A stretch of 35,463 bases of DNA, taken from positions 1 through 35,463 of IMG/VR virus record IMGVR_UViG_3300021962_000316; one strand, given 5' to 3'. A model generated the notes under the pieces. The model searched no databases. It saw nothing but the letters and a program-made list of their open reading frames with translations, and had not been told where the DNA came from. Position 1 is the first letter of the stretch, and the number at the start of each line of letters is the position of its first letter. Shown one piece after another: positions 26,596 to 34,777 of the stretch. The stretch comes from a virus. A program made the position numbers and the translations under genes.

Positions 26596-27642
26596 TTATA
26601 GATACACTGTATCATTACCTGCTGTTGCATCGGAAACATTAGTTGACGGGAAAGCTCTATTAAATCCCCAAACTATTCGAACTGCTCCAGGTCCACCGCG
26701 ACCTGCAATCATATTAGAAGCAGGAGTTTGCGTTGATGAATAATAGTAACCTCCGCCACCACCGCCGTACAGTCCACCATTATTTCGTATAGAATTAGAA
26801 GGGTTTATACTTGTTACTACATATGAATTGCCATTATATAGTTGCGGTATACCTACATTGTAGCTTCCACCGCCACCGTTGCGAGCAGTTAATGTGCCAC
26901 CTGCTCCGTCTCTACCAAGACCGTAAACATTTACACCGCCACCCCCGGCTCCTTCAACATTAGCAGCAGGTCCGCGTTTCCAAATACTACTGCCGCCACC
27001 TCCCCCGCCGCCACCTGTCACGGCAGCGTTTCCTGCTACGTTGCTGGCATATAAATTTACAACACTTGCATCTCCGCCATTTTGCGTATATCCTGCAGCT
27101 CCACCTCCAGCAAGAATACTTGGCTCGGCCCCACTCGGGCTCACGCCTGAATTTCCACCCAGCGCTCCCCCATCATATGTGCCTGCAGGATATCCTCTAC
27201 CATTGGTGCCGCCTGCATAAAGTTGATTATATCCGCCAGCTGCAATAGTGGATACACCACTTACAGTAACAGAAGAATTTGGGGCTCGCATGGTAATTAT
27301 TCCATCTCCAAATATTCTGGTTTGAGAATTACCAACTACAACTGTAACAGTTTGTCCAGGAGTTACTGGTACATTATTTCTATATGCAAGACCACCACCT
27401 TTTCCGCCTAGAGCAGCATCTGTACCACTAAGTTGTACATACCCAGCTTCTCCCCCACCAATTACAACATAAGATATTGAGTATACATTTGATGGTACTA
27501 TAAAACTATACGTTGTGTTTCCGCTAATACTAGCATTTCCCGGATAAAACGCATTACCTCTTGGCACAGTACCAAGTGTAGGATTAAATTTGACATTGCC
27601 TGAAAAGGTCATGCCGCGGCCGGAAAATGTAAATGTTCCCAT
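26596..27642 (-). CDS. Glycine-rich tail protein (348 aa)
   Basis: The N-terminus MGTFTFSGRGMTFSGNVKFN has the strand-rich anchor look of the other fibre proteins. It is followed by YPGNASISGNTTYSFIVPSN and then a glycine-rich body (about 70-330) ending in a VRIVWGFNRAFPSTN segment like those of 10416 and 25002. No Calx-beta domain is present. It starts in a TAATG overlap with the 27642-28082 gene. A receptor-contacting role is inferred from family resemblance. Confidence 0.75.
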   Translation of the reverse strand: MGTFTFSGRGMTFSGNVKFNPTLGTVPRGNAFYPGNASISGNTTYSFIVPSNVYSISYVVIGGGEAGYVQLSGTDAALGGKGGGLAYRNNVPVTPGQTVTVVVGNSQTRIFGDGIITMRAPNSSVTVSGVSTIAAGGYNQLYAGGTNGRGYPAGTYDGGALGGNSGVSPSGAEPSILAGGGAAGYTQNGGDASVVNLYASNVAGNAAVTGGGGGGGGSSIWKRGPAANVEGAGGGGVNVYGLGRDGAGGTLTARNGGGGSYNVGIPQLYNGNSYVVTSINPSNSIRNNGGLYGGGGGGYYYSSTQTPASNMIAGRGGPGAVRIVWGFNRAFPSTNVSDATAGNDTVYL

Positions 27643-28082
27643 TATACTACGCTAGCTGTTCCGCCAATCATAAACCATTTATGATTTGAATACATTAGTG
27701 TAGCAGTGTCGCCTACATTAGCAAAACGAACATTTGCACCATTGGCAACATTATAACCTAACGAATAAGAACCACCTGCCGATACAGTAGTTAATATAAT
27801 TTTGATTTGACCATTGGCTCCGTTAGGAATTGAAATGTCTGCAGGCGTGCCGCCAATATTAAGATATGTCGTAGGCGTAGTTATACTTACAACACCTGCA
27901 GAAGATAATGTCTGCGGTGTGCCTGTTATCTTAACATTGCCCTGTAGATTTGGATCAGTTAAATCTGCAAGAAAATTAGCAACCGTGATGCTTTTACTTG
28001 TATTTGATTGTACAAGATAAAGCAAATCATTTGGATTTGTTGCTGTTGCTGCAACCAGGTCTGAGATTTTTTGTTTTGCCAT
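27642..28082 (-). CDS. Phage tail-fibre-like protein (146 aa)
   Basis: The N-terminus MAKQKISDLVAATATNPNDL is followed by LYLVQSNTSKSITVANFLAD, a pattern I recall from phage tail fibre and appendage proteins. The rest is beta-rich (strands ending with YSNHKWFMIGGTASV). It is probably a short fibre or collar component. It shares TAATG with the next glycine-rich gene. Confidence 0.7.
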   Translation of the reverse strand: MAKQKISDLVAATATNPNDLLYLVQSNTSKSITVANFLADLTDPNLQGNVKITGTPQTLSSAGVVSITTPTTYLNIGGTPADISIPNGANGQIKIILTTVSAGGSYSLGYNVANGANVRFANVGDTATLMYSNHKWFMIGGTASVV

Positions 28083-28107
28083 TTTGGTATTAAGTTGTTT
28101 TGTTTAT

Positions 28108-28467
28108 TTATTCAGGCAAGACTAGCTCAACCCATGCAAGAGTAGGCTCATCCCAACGATATAATTTACCGTCATTTGGATACGCAACAGGCGCTTCCCA
28201 TAAACATTTATCCTCATTTAATACCCATGAATCAAATCCTTTAGGCGGAATAAATGCATCTCTTGCTGCATCATACGTATATCCAATGCCTGCATAATTT
28301 TTACGCAAAGGAGTCCCGCCTTGTGTATGTACTCCGCCGTGAGTATTATATGATGTTTGAATCCATGTTGCAGGGTCTCCAAACAGACCAGTGTTAATTA
28401 CATCCTGTTCTGCTACAATAACTTGTGCAACAATATTATTTCCATCGATTTGTGCAAAATGTGCCAT
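28108..28467 (-). CDS. Conserved tail-locus protein with aromatic C-terminal motif (119 aa)
   Basis: Begins MAHFAQIDGNNIVAQVIVAE; the middle has KNYAGIGYTYDAARDAFIPP and the end CLWEAPVAYPNDGKLYRWDE...AW. The same blocks occur in the protein at 30709, and the ending in 9967 and 30245. This family is common in T4-type aquatic phages, in my recollection, always near fibre genes. A fibre-assembly or attachment role is inferred. AAGGAGAAAATATA precedes the ATG. Confidence 0.75.
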   Translation of the reverse strand: MAHFAQIDGNNIVAQVIVAEQDVINTGLFGDPATWIQTSYNTHGGVHTQGGTPLRKNYAGIGYTYDAARDAFIPPKGFDSWVLNEDKCLWEAPVAYPNDGKLYRWDEPTLAWVELVLPE

Positions 28468-28479
28468 TATATTTTCTCC

Positions 28480-30237
28480 TTAAAAAATGATTGATCCTGA
28501 TTGCCAGAATCTATAAATTCTATATCCGCCTGTTACTATAACATTCGGCGAACCTGTTGTTGAAGTTGCTGCATCATATGTATCTGGGTAACGAATAATA
28601 ACAACACCGGAACCACCTGCTCCTGCGGGATTTGAGAGATCGGATACACCACCGCCACCGCCGCCCACGTTTACATTACCAGAATTGCCAGGTCCGGTTA
28701 CTTTGCCTGCCCCACCTCCACCTGCACCTCCAGCGCCTCCGCTATTGCCAACACCTCCGCCACCGCCGGCATAGGTTACACTTGTACCTGTTATTGAATT
28801 GGCAATACCAGCACCACCCGGGCCGCCTACTGTGCCGCTTGGAGCATTTCCACCAACTGCTCCCGCACCGCCACCGCCTGCACCGGCAGCATTGCCATCT
28901 TGTGCCCACGGAGTTCCTCCAGCATATCCTTGAGGGGGCGAAGTGGGCGGAGTATTGCCTGCGCCACCTGCTCTTTGTTGCCCGCTACCACCGCCACCGC
29001 CACCGCCACCTGAACCGCCAGGAGAACCATTTGTGGTTGCACCGCCATTATAATAACCACCGCCACCGCCTCCGTTTGCTATAACGGTCATTGCTGCAAC
29101 GATTGAAGAGTTGCCGCCCGTTACACCTTGATTGTAACCTGTTATTGCAGTACCGCCTGCGCCTACTGTGACTAAAATATTACTACTAGGAGCAATTACA
29201 AGATTTGCGCCAGATACATAACCACCTGCTCCGCCGCCGCCACCGTAAATGCCTCCGCCTCCGCCACCACCAGCAACTACTAAATATTCTACCAACGATG
29301 GTTTTGTTGAAGTAGTCACATTCAATGATCCTGATTGCCAGAATCTATAAATGATATTGCCTCCAGATATAGTTACATTTGGAGAACCTGTTGTTGCAGC
29401 AGCCGGATATGTCATTGGGTAACTAATAAAGAATACACCTGAACCACCTTGTCCTGCGCCTGATGAACTGCTATAATTGCCACCACCTCCACCACCACCT
29501 AAATTAGTAGCGCCTGCAGTTCCTGCTCCATTGCCACCTCCACCGGTACCGCCACCCCCAAGTCCGCCCGCAGGAGATGAACCAGTAGTTCCGCCTCCAC
29601 CTCCACCGGCATAAGCAACATTGGAACCAGATATTGTAGAATTTGCTCCTCGGCCGCCTACACCTATACCAACTGTTCCATTTGTGCCAGCTGCGCTTGC
29701 GCCACCGCCACCGCCACCATTGTCATATGAGGAATTGTCAGATGCACCATTGCCGCCAGCAAAACCTTGTCCCGGATATGCTGATCCACCAGCATTGCCT
29801 TTTGAGTTTGCACCGCCGCCTGAGCCACCCGATTTACCTACAAATGCTCCGCTAGATTGAGGGTATGATGCTGAACCATTCCAGCTACCACCACCGCCAC
29901 CACCTACGGATAAGACAATATTTGCACCGCCTACGGGTTGTATATAAGTGTTTCCGCCATTGCCGCCAGAAACACCTGAACTACCGGTTGTTCCACCTGC
30001 GCCAACTAAAATAGAATATGTTGTTCCGATTGCAAGTGCTGTAGTATTTGTTAGATAACCACCGCCACCACCGCCACCACCCCAAACAGATCCACCTCCA
30101 CCACCGCCACCGGCAACTGATAGATATGAAATTGCAAGCTGTAAAGATGGGTCAGTTGGAAATGTAGTTGGCCAAAGGTTTAACCCGGCAAACTCATTTA
30201 CCTTATTTAGCGTTAGAATGTCGTTGTATATTGCCAT
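28480..30237 (-). CDS. Double glycine-rich tail adhesin (585 aa)
   Basis: After the start MAIYNDILTLNKVNEFAGLN, two glycine-rich domains follow, about 35-275 and 315-555. Each begins with a hydrophobic strand (LAISYLSVAGGGGGG, LVEYLVVAGGGGGG) and ends with a YP...TTGSPNV...GG-x-I-I/R-YRFWQSGS segment. The second unit therefore duplicates the first. The glycine content exceeds that of the other adhesins. Polyglycine-type receptor-binding domains are known in T-even adhesins; here the role is inferred. Confidence 0.75.
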   Translation of the reverse strand: MAIYNDILTLNKVNEFAGLNLWPTTFPTDPSLQLAISYLSVAGGGGGGGSVWGGGGGGGGYLTNTTALAIGTTYSILVGAGGTTGSSGVSGGNGGNTYIQPVGGANIVLSVGGGGGGSWNGSASYPQSSGAFVGKSGGSGGGANSKGNAGGSAYPGQGFAGGNGASDNSSYDNGGGGGGASAAGTNGTVGIGVGGRGANSTISGSNVAYAGGGGGGTTGSSPAGGLGGGGTGGGGNGAGTAGATNLGGGGGGGNYSSSSGAGQGGSGVFFISYPMTYPAAATTGSPNVTISGGNIIYRFWQSGSLNVTTSTKPSLVEYLVVAGGGGGGGIYGGGGGAGGYVSGANLVIAPSSNILVTVGAGGTAITGYNQGVTGGNSSIVAAMTVIANGGGGGGYYNGGATTNGSPGGSGGGGGGGGSGQQRAGGAGNTPPTSPPQGYAGGTPWAQDGNAAGAGGGGAGAVGGNAPSGTVGGPGGAGIANSITGTSVTYAGGGGGVGNSGGAGGAGGGGAGKVTGPGNSGNVNVGGGGGGVSDLSNPAGAGGSGVVIIRYPDTYDAATSTTGSPNVIVTGGYRIYRFWQSGSIIF

Positions 30238-30244
30238 TGTACTC

Positions 30245-30706
30245 TTAGATTAATATCCAATCGTTAGTATCTTTATCCCATTCATATAAATTACCATCCA
30301 TTGGATATGGTTTATTCGCAACATCGATACTTAGTTCTTCTAATTTTTTACGTCTTTCCCAATACTCAGGATGAACATCGTTAATAAAATATGGACGTGA
30401 TGTTTCTGGTACTATGTCAGATACATCGCCATCTACATCTCGTATAGCAAAAACACAGTACCAAGCTACATTGTCTGTTATTGCTTTAAATTTATGAGGC
30501 TTTTCTTTTTTAATAACAATGAATGTGGGCGCAGTAAAAGTTCTAGGAGGATTGCCTTCTACTTCAACTTCTACTGTGCCGCTAACCAATAAACTCACAT
30601 GATCAAACAAATGATAATGACCTGATGTTTCATCACCTGCATTCTGTAATTCATTTTGTCTTACCCATATGTTGCCAAAATAACCCAAGTCATGTCGTTT
30701 TCTCAT
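30245..30706 (-). CDS. Cupin-fold protein, copy 2, with fused aromatic tail (153 aa)
   Basis: Start chosen at ATG 30706 (MRKRHDLGYFGNIWVRQNEL), preceded by AGGATAAAT; a longer frame to 30745 overlaps the previous gene. SGHYHLFDHVSLLVSG and KEKPHKFKAI supply the cupin His residues. Beyond the cupin, the last 20 residues (YPMDGNLYEWDKDTNDWILI) are the aromatic motif of the 28108/30709 family, so this copy is a fusion. It lies between those genes and the double adhesin. Confidence 0.75.
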   Translation of the reverse strand: MRKRHDLGYFGNIWVRQNELQNAGDETSGHYHLFDHVSLLVSGTVEVEVEGNPPRTFTAPTFIVIKKEKPHKFKAITDNVAWYCVFAIRDVDGDVSDIVPETSRPYFINDVHPEYWERRKKLEELSIDVANKPYPMDGNLYEWDKDTNDWILI

Positions 30707-30708
30707 AT

Positions 30709-31098
30709 TTATCCTAAAATTGCAACATTGGGCATTTCCACCCAATCTTTAATATCTTCATCCCATGCATAAAATTTACCATCTGTTCCATTATATTTTG
30801 ACGGAACAGGTGGTTCCCACCTGCAAGTATTTTCATTTAAAATCCAACTAGGATATAACTTAGGTGGAATAAATGCATCTCTGCCTTCATCATATGTATA
30901 ACCTATACCTGCAGTGTTTTTTCTAAATCTTTGAGTAAAACTAGATTGTACCCATTTTTTGCTATTCGGCCATAGTGTTTTACAAAACTCTATTCCTTTT
31001 TGTTCGCTTTCAACGCCATCAACAATGATATCAGAATTGTTTATCGCTACAATTTGAATTACAACATTGCTCTCGTCAACTTCTGCAAAATTTGCCAT
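30709..31098 (-). CDS. Conserved tail-locus protein with aromatic C-terminal motif (129 aa)
   Basis: Begins MANFAEVDESNVVIQIVAIN and carries KNTAGIGYTYDEGRDAFIPP, WILNENTCRWEPPVP and GKFYAWDEDIKDWVEM. It is a clear relative of the 28108-28467 protein. GTGAAAGGATTATAG precedes the ATG. It stops 2 bases before the cupin start, so the two are probably co-translated. Confidence 0.75.
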   Translation of the reverse strand: MANFAEVDESNVVIQIVAINNSDIIVDGVESEQKGIEFCKTLWPNSKKWVQSSFTQRFRKNTAGIGYTYDEGRDAFIPPKLYPSWILNENTCRWEPPVPSKYNGTDGKFYAWDEDIKDWVEMPNVAILG

Positions 31099-31109
31099 CT
31101 ATAATCCTT

Positions 31110-32048
31110 TCACGCAAGAGTTGTAAAGGTGCCGCTACCGGTAAATATGTGCAGATACCATCCTGGTCTTGTTGTAGTATCTATTGTGCCACCTGTAGCT
31201 TTTGCTCTAGATGATTGATATGCAATAATTACAATACCACTACCACCAAAACCTTTTACCGCATTACCGTCACCATTGTGCAGGTCCGACCCTCCACCGC
31301 CACCTCCGCCAGAATTTTGTACACCAGGATTACCCCATGAACCAGATGCACCATATGCTGCACCATATGGACCATATCCGCCGGCACCGCCACCGCCGGC
31401 ACCACCAACACCACCTGAGCCTGCACCGTTTAATAATCCACCGCCACCGCCACCGCCAGCAAACCAGCCGCCGGTTACTATACCATTGGGTTGACCTCCA
31501 GATGCTCCTCCAGTAACAACTGCGAATTCTGTATATCGCAAACCTGCGCCTCCAGCCCCACCTGCATTGCCCGATGAATTACTACCAGCAGCGCCTGCAC
31601 CGCCACCACCGCCACCTGCACTATTGTTACCGCCGCCTGCAGGCGTACCGCCAGCAAAACCTTGTCCTGATATACCGGCTTGTGCCGCACCACCGGAACC
31701 ACCCGTCGAATTAAATTTACCGCCACCTACTGCTATAAGATTAACGGTTCCCCCCACTACTGAACTATTAGATCCGTTAGACCCAGCACCAGTAGCACCT
31801 GCAACAGTAACAGTATATGCAGTACTTTTCGTCAATTCTATAGGTGCACCGTTTGGAGTCTTTGGTGTAGAATTATCGCCATAATATAATAAACCACCTG
31901 CACCACCGCCGCCTGTACGATGGTCTCCGCCCGAACCACCCGCAGCAACAATTAACATTTCATATGTATCAGGAGGAATAAACCAAGAACCTTCTATAGA
32001 TAATTGGTAAACTTTACTTAAATTAAAAATATTATTGTATACTGCCAT
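31110..32048 (-). CDS. Glycine-rich tail adhesin (312 aa)
   Basis: The start MAVYNNIFNLSKVYQLSIEG matches the N-terminus of the 28480 adhesin (M-A-x-Y-N-x-I-x-x-L-x-K-V), a probable shared attachment segment. Then SWFIPPDTYEMLIVAAGGSG opens a single glycine-rich domain (about 35-275), and the end has GIVIIAYQSSRAKATGGTID and WYLHIFTGSG. Half the size of the double adhesin, with one glycine-rich unit. Starts inside the Zn-finger gene by 17 bases. Confidence 0.75.
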   Translation of the reverse strand: MAVYNNIFNLSKVYQLSIEGSWFIPPDTYEMLIVAAGGSGGDHRTGGGGAGGLLYYGDNSTPKTPNGAPIELTKSTAYTVTVAGATGAGSNGSNSSVVGGTVNLIAVGGGKFNSTGGSGGAAQAGISGQGFAGGTPAGGGNNSAGGGGGGAGAAGSNSSGNAGGAGGAGLRYTEFAVVTGGASGGQPNGIVTGGWFAGGGGGGGLLNGAGSGGVGGAGGGGAGGYGPYGAAYGASGSWGNPGVQNSGGGGGGGSDLHNGDGNAVKGFGGSGIVIIAYQSSRAKATGGTIDTTTRPGWYLHIFTGSGTFTTLA

Positions 32049-32235
32049 TTTTATTTTCTATAGTAATTCTATCCCATAAATCTATTGGACATTTTTTATA
32101 AGGCAATTTTGTTTTAACTGGCATAAAGCAATTGCATTTATTGCAAAATTTTAGAGTAGTAAAATTCTCACAACCTTCACAAATTTTATATCTGTACTGT
32201 TGTACTTCTTCAGATACAAATAAATTATCTAACAT
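32032..32235 (-). CDS. Four-cysteine zinc-finger protein, paralogue (67 aa)
   Basis: ICEGCENFTTLKFCNKCNCF and KKCPIDLWDR repeat the layout of the 15932-16111 protein (C-x2-C, C-x2-C-x-C, K, C-P-x-x-x-W). A short helical N-terminus (MLDNLFVSEEVQQYRYK) is extra. It overlaps the lectin gene by 11 bases and the next adhesin by 17. Having one copy in the nucleotide operon and one in the fibre locus is notable. Function unknown. Confidence 0.7.
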   Translation of the reverse strand: MLDNLFVSEEVQQYRYKICEGCENFTTLKFCNKCNCFMPVKTKLPYKKCPIDLWDRITIENKNGSIQ

Positions 32236-33493
32236 AAATTTCTACTCTTGCAGATCGGTTAATACCTGTAGTATCTTGGCAGCAAGAAATTCTATCTCCT
32301 GCAGAATAATTTCCCCAAGCACTATCCATACCTATACCACCTGATACGTCACTTGAACCTGTTGCACCACCGCTCGCAAGTGTAGCGGGCGTGGCATAAT
32401 TGCCTTCACCATTCTCATTCCATCCAAATCCCCATCTAACTTTAGCGGCGTTAGAGCCACTGTATGATAATCCTTCATTTTTAAAGTTAAATCCATAAAA
32501 ATTAACATCGGCTTGGCTAGAAAACACTCCATTTGCCCAATTAGATGAAGATTTAGCGAGACCAATAAATTTTCCACCATAATTGCCTGCGGTGTTAACT
32601 GTGCCGGTATTAAATGTACCTGCAGTATTAAAGAAACTTATGGGAGTTATTCTCGTGCCATCATTAAAATTATTTTGCAACCATGACCAGCAACTATATG
32701 GGTTAGTTCCAAGGCCGCCCCCATTAGTTGTAATGTCTGGCCATAATGCCATTATATCTTTAGCTGCAAAATAATTCATAGTATCAAATTTTGCATCTTG
32801 ATTCGTTCTGTCAGTATATGTAGGATTTAACGTATTATTTGTTGTCCAATAATTTGCAGAATAATTAAAGGTCGTACCTGTAGTAGCCTTCATTGCCATC
32901 ATCCATCCGCCACCATTTGCAGATGAATTCATTAAACAGTATACTTGAGTGGGTCCAACCGTTGGTAAATTGATCCAATACAGGCCATCTGTATTTGTGC
33001 CCGTCAATGATTTAATTGACTCAGCGGATAAAGCTGCTCTTGCCGCTGAAGAACCATCTGCGGATAAAGTAGCAATTGTGGATGTTGATACTGGTATAAC
33101 AGGACTAATTAAAATATTACTTGTACTAATAATATTGGGGCCTGTAATAGAATCTGTTCTTAATTGAAATGTTGATATTTTAGAATTAGCATTTATATCA
33201 ATTGAATTTCGTTTTGTAAATTTTATAATGCCTGTGGAATCTACATACAATTGACCGGATAAAGAATTATCATCAAAATCTGCTCTTGTAAGCGCATTAG
33301 GAGAATTTACAGGACTTAGTGTGTAATAAAGAAACTGATTTTGATATTGCTTTTGCGTATCAATTGTAAATTCAATTACTTTTGAGTCCTGTGTCACGGT
33401 TACTATAGGTGTAGCATTTGCCCAGGCATTTTGATTTTGCCTGATCTTTACGTCATTTAACGTAAAAATACCTACTGTATTTGTATCAGCCAT
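32225..33493 (-). CDS. Tail fibre with fibrinogen/intelectin-like C-terminal lectin (422 aa)
   Basis: The N-terminal 150 residues are beta-rich (EFTIDTQKQYQNQFLYYTLS). The C-terminal part has DGLYWINLP (169-177), QVYCLMN (183-189) and NGGGWMMAMKATTG (193-206), the hallmark order of fibrinogen-related and intelectin-type lectins (G-x-Y-W-I, V-Y-C-x-M, G-G-G-W). The second cysteine is in SCCQD near the end. These domains bind sugars or acetyl groups through calcium in animals; here a host-glycan-binding fibre tip is likely. Starts 1 base after the next gene's stop region. Confidence 0.75.
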   Translation of the reverse strand: MADTNTVGIFTLNDVKIRQNQNAWANATPIVTVTQDSKVIEFTIDTQKQYQNQFLYYTLSPVNSPNALTRADFDDNSLSGQLYVDSTGIIKFTKRNSIDINANSKISTFQLRTDSITGPNIISTSNILISPVIPVSTSTIATLSADGSSAARAALSAESIKSLTGTNTDGLYWINLPTVGPTQVYCLMNSSANGGGWMMAMKATTGTTFNYSANYWTTNNTLNPTYTDRTNQDAKFDTMNYFAAKDIMALWPDITTNGGGLGTNPYSCWSWLQNNFNDGTRITPISFFNTAGTFNTGTVNTAGNYGGKFIGLAKSSSNWANGVFSSQADVNFYGFNFKNEGLSYSGSNAAKVRWGFGWNENGEGNYATPATLASGGATGSSDVSGGIGMDSAWGNYSAGDRISCCQDTTGINRSARVEIYVR

Positions 33494-33494
33494 T

Positions 33495-34349
33495 TTAAGA
33501 AATTACTCTACCTGAAACAAAAGCGGAAATTGTATTTGCAAATGATGTATATGCAACCAAACGATCATTTGCATCTAAGCGTTTTACATTCTCACAAATT
33601 TCTACCACACAATTCGTAGGAATAATTAGTGTGTAAACAAAATATGCCTTAGGAGAACCTGTTGCGTTTGCCCAGTACATTGTTGTTGCTACATTTGCTG
33701 TACCAGTATTAACTAAACGAATTGATTCAATAACTGTAGGCGCACCCGTTGAAACATAAACATTTGTGTTTGATAATGTCAACAATGCTGCATTGCTAAC
33801 ATATGCATTGCTAGCAATTCTTTCAAATGTGATTGTAGCATTTAAACTAGTTGTTCCGCCGCATTTTAATTTTAAAATTTCACCTGGTCTAAAGACTTGT
33901 GGCTTCTTTAAAAGCTCTAAAGATAATCTATACGGAATAGGTATCTCGTTACAGTGATTTATTTCTTGATTAGTTACGGTAACAATGTTACTGGATACGT
34001 TAACATTAAGTGCCCCTGCATTATCCATATTTGTAACTAATATTGAATCTACAAGATAACTAAAACCGGGGGTAGAAGGAAACACTATAGCATTTGCCAT
34101 AGATGTTGTTACTGTATATGCCGCAACATTTGAAACTGCGCCAGAAAACAATCCGCTGGTAACTACGCCGCCGGGTGTATATTTGCCGGTAGCACTGTCC
34201 CAAATAAGTCCCTGCCCTGCAGTAGGAGCGGTAGTACTGTTATCAATAATCAATGATGTAAAATTAACATTACTTGCATTAACTGAAGCAACACTGCCTT
34301 CAGAACTTGCAATAGGATTAATTAGTCTTGGATTAATTCTCGTGGTCAT
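33495..34349 (-). CDS. Beta-rich tail/fibre structural protein with duplicated domain (284 aa)
   Basis: Begins MTTRINPRLINPIASSEGSV, followed by a Ser/Asn-rich spacer and IWDSATGKYTPGGV, a phrase typical of phage fibres. Two related beta domains follow at about 90-190 and 195-284 (SYLVDSILVTNMDNAG..., TVIESIRLVNTGTANV...), each ending in a strand like ITFERI or FVSGRVI. A late promoter at 34378-34385 precedes it. It is probably a virion component; the exact part is unknown. Confidence 0.7.
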   Translation of the reverse strand: MTTRINPRLINPIASSEGSVASVNASNVNFTSLIIDNSTTAPTAGQGLIWDSATGKYTPGGVVTSGLFSGAVSNVAAYTVTTSMANAIVFPSTPGFSYLVDSILVTNMDNAGALNVNVSSNIVTVTNQEINHCNEIPIPYRLSLELLKKPQVFRPGEILKLKCGGTTSLNATITFERIASNAYVSNAALLTLSNTNVYVSTGAPTVIESIRLVNTGTANVATTMYWANATGSPKAYFVYTLIIPTNCVVEICENVKRLDANDRLVAYTSFANTISAFVSGRVIS

Positions 34350-34377
34350 TTACAGATGCCTTTTGTTTTTCTAATAT

Positions 34378-34385
34378 TATTTATA
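34378..34385 (-). promoter_or_regulatory. T4-late-type promoter
   Basis: A perfect TATAAATA on the minus strand, 28 bases before ATG 34349, in the AT-rich gap after the cupin gene. It matches the box at 14570 in sequence and spacing. It would start late transcription of the fibre/lectin genes to its left. Confidence 0.6.
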
Positions 34386-34776
34386 TGTCAAGCTTTAATT
34401 GTTTTTCCCAATAATTATCTCTGCAACCTCTAGCAGATCTAGGATCATGCTGCTCGCCGTAAATATCTTCTATTACTTCACCATCTAAATTTCGCAATGC
34501 AAAAACACAGTAATAAATTACATCGTCTTCCAAAGCTACAATTTGATGTTTTAATTCTTTTTTAATTACTATAAATGTGGGAGCAACAAACTCTTTTGGT
34601 TCTTCGCCCTCGACACTTACCAACACACTACCTTTAACAAGCATTGTAACATGGTCAAAGTAATGACGATGCCCATCTTGCGCCTCACCTTTTTTATCAA
34701 GTCTATTTTGTCGTATCCAAATATTACCAAAATAACCAAGATCAGTATGCTTATTGTTTATAATTGGTTCTGTCAT
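34381..34776 (-). CDS. Cupin-fold protein, copy 3 (131 aa)
   Basis: GYFGNIWIRQNRLDKKGEAQ, DGHRHYFDHVTMLVKG and KKELKHQIVAL repeat the blocks of the 9584 and 30245 cupins, with the His set intact. The tail with GEQHDPRSARG is like that of copy 1 (GPQHDPNCSN), so copies 1 and 3 are closer to each other than to copy 2. It lies next to the truncated LamG gene and before the late promoter. Confidence 0.75.
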   Translation of the reverse strand: MTEPIINNKHTDLGYFGNIWIRQNRLDKKGEAQDGHRHYFDHVTMLVKGSVLVSVEGEEPKEFVAPTFIVIKKELKHQIVALEDDVIYYCVFALRNLDGEVIEDIYGEQHDPRSARGCRDNYWEKQLKLDI

Positions 34777-34777
34777 T

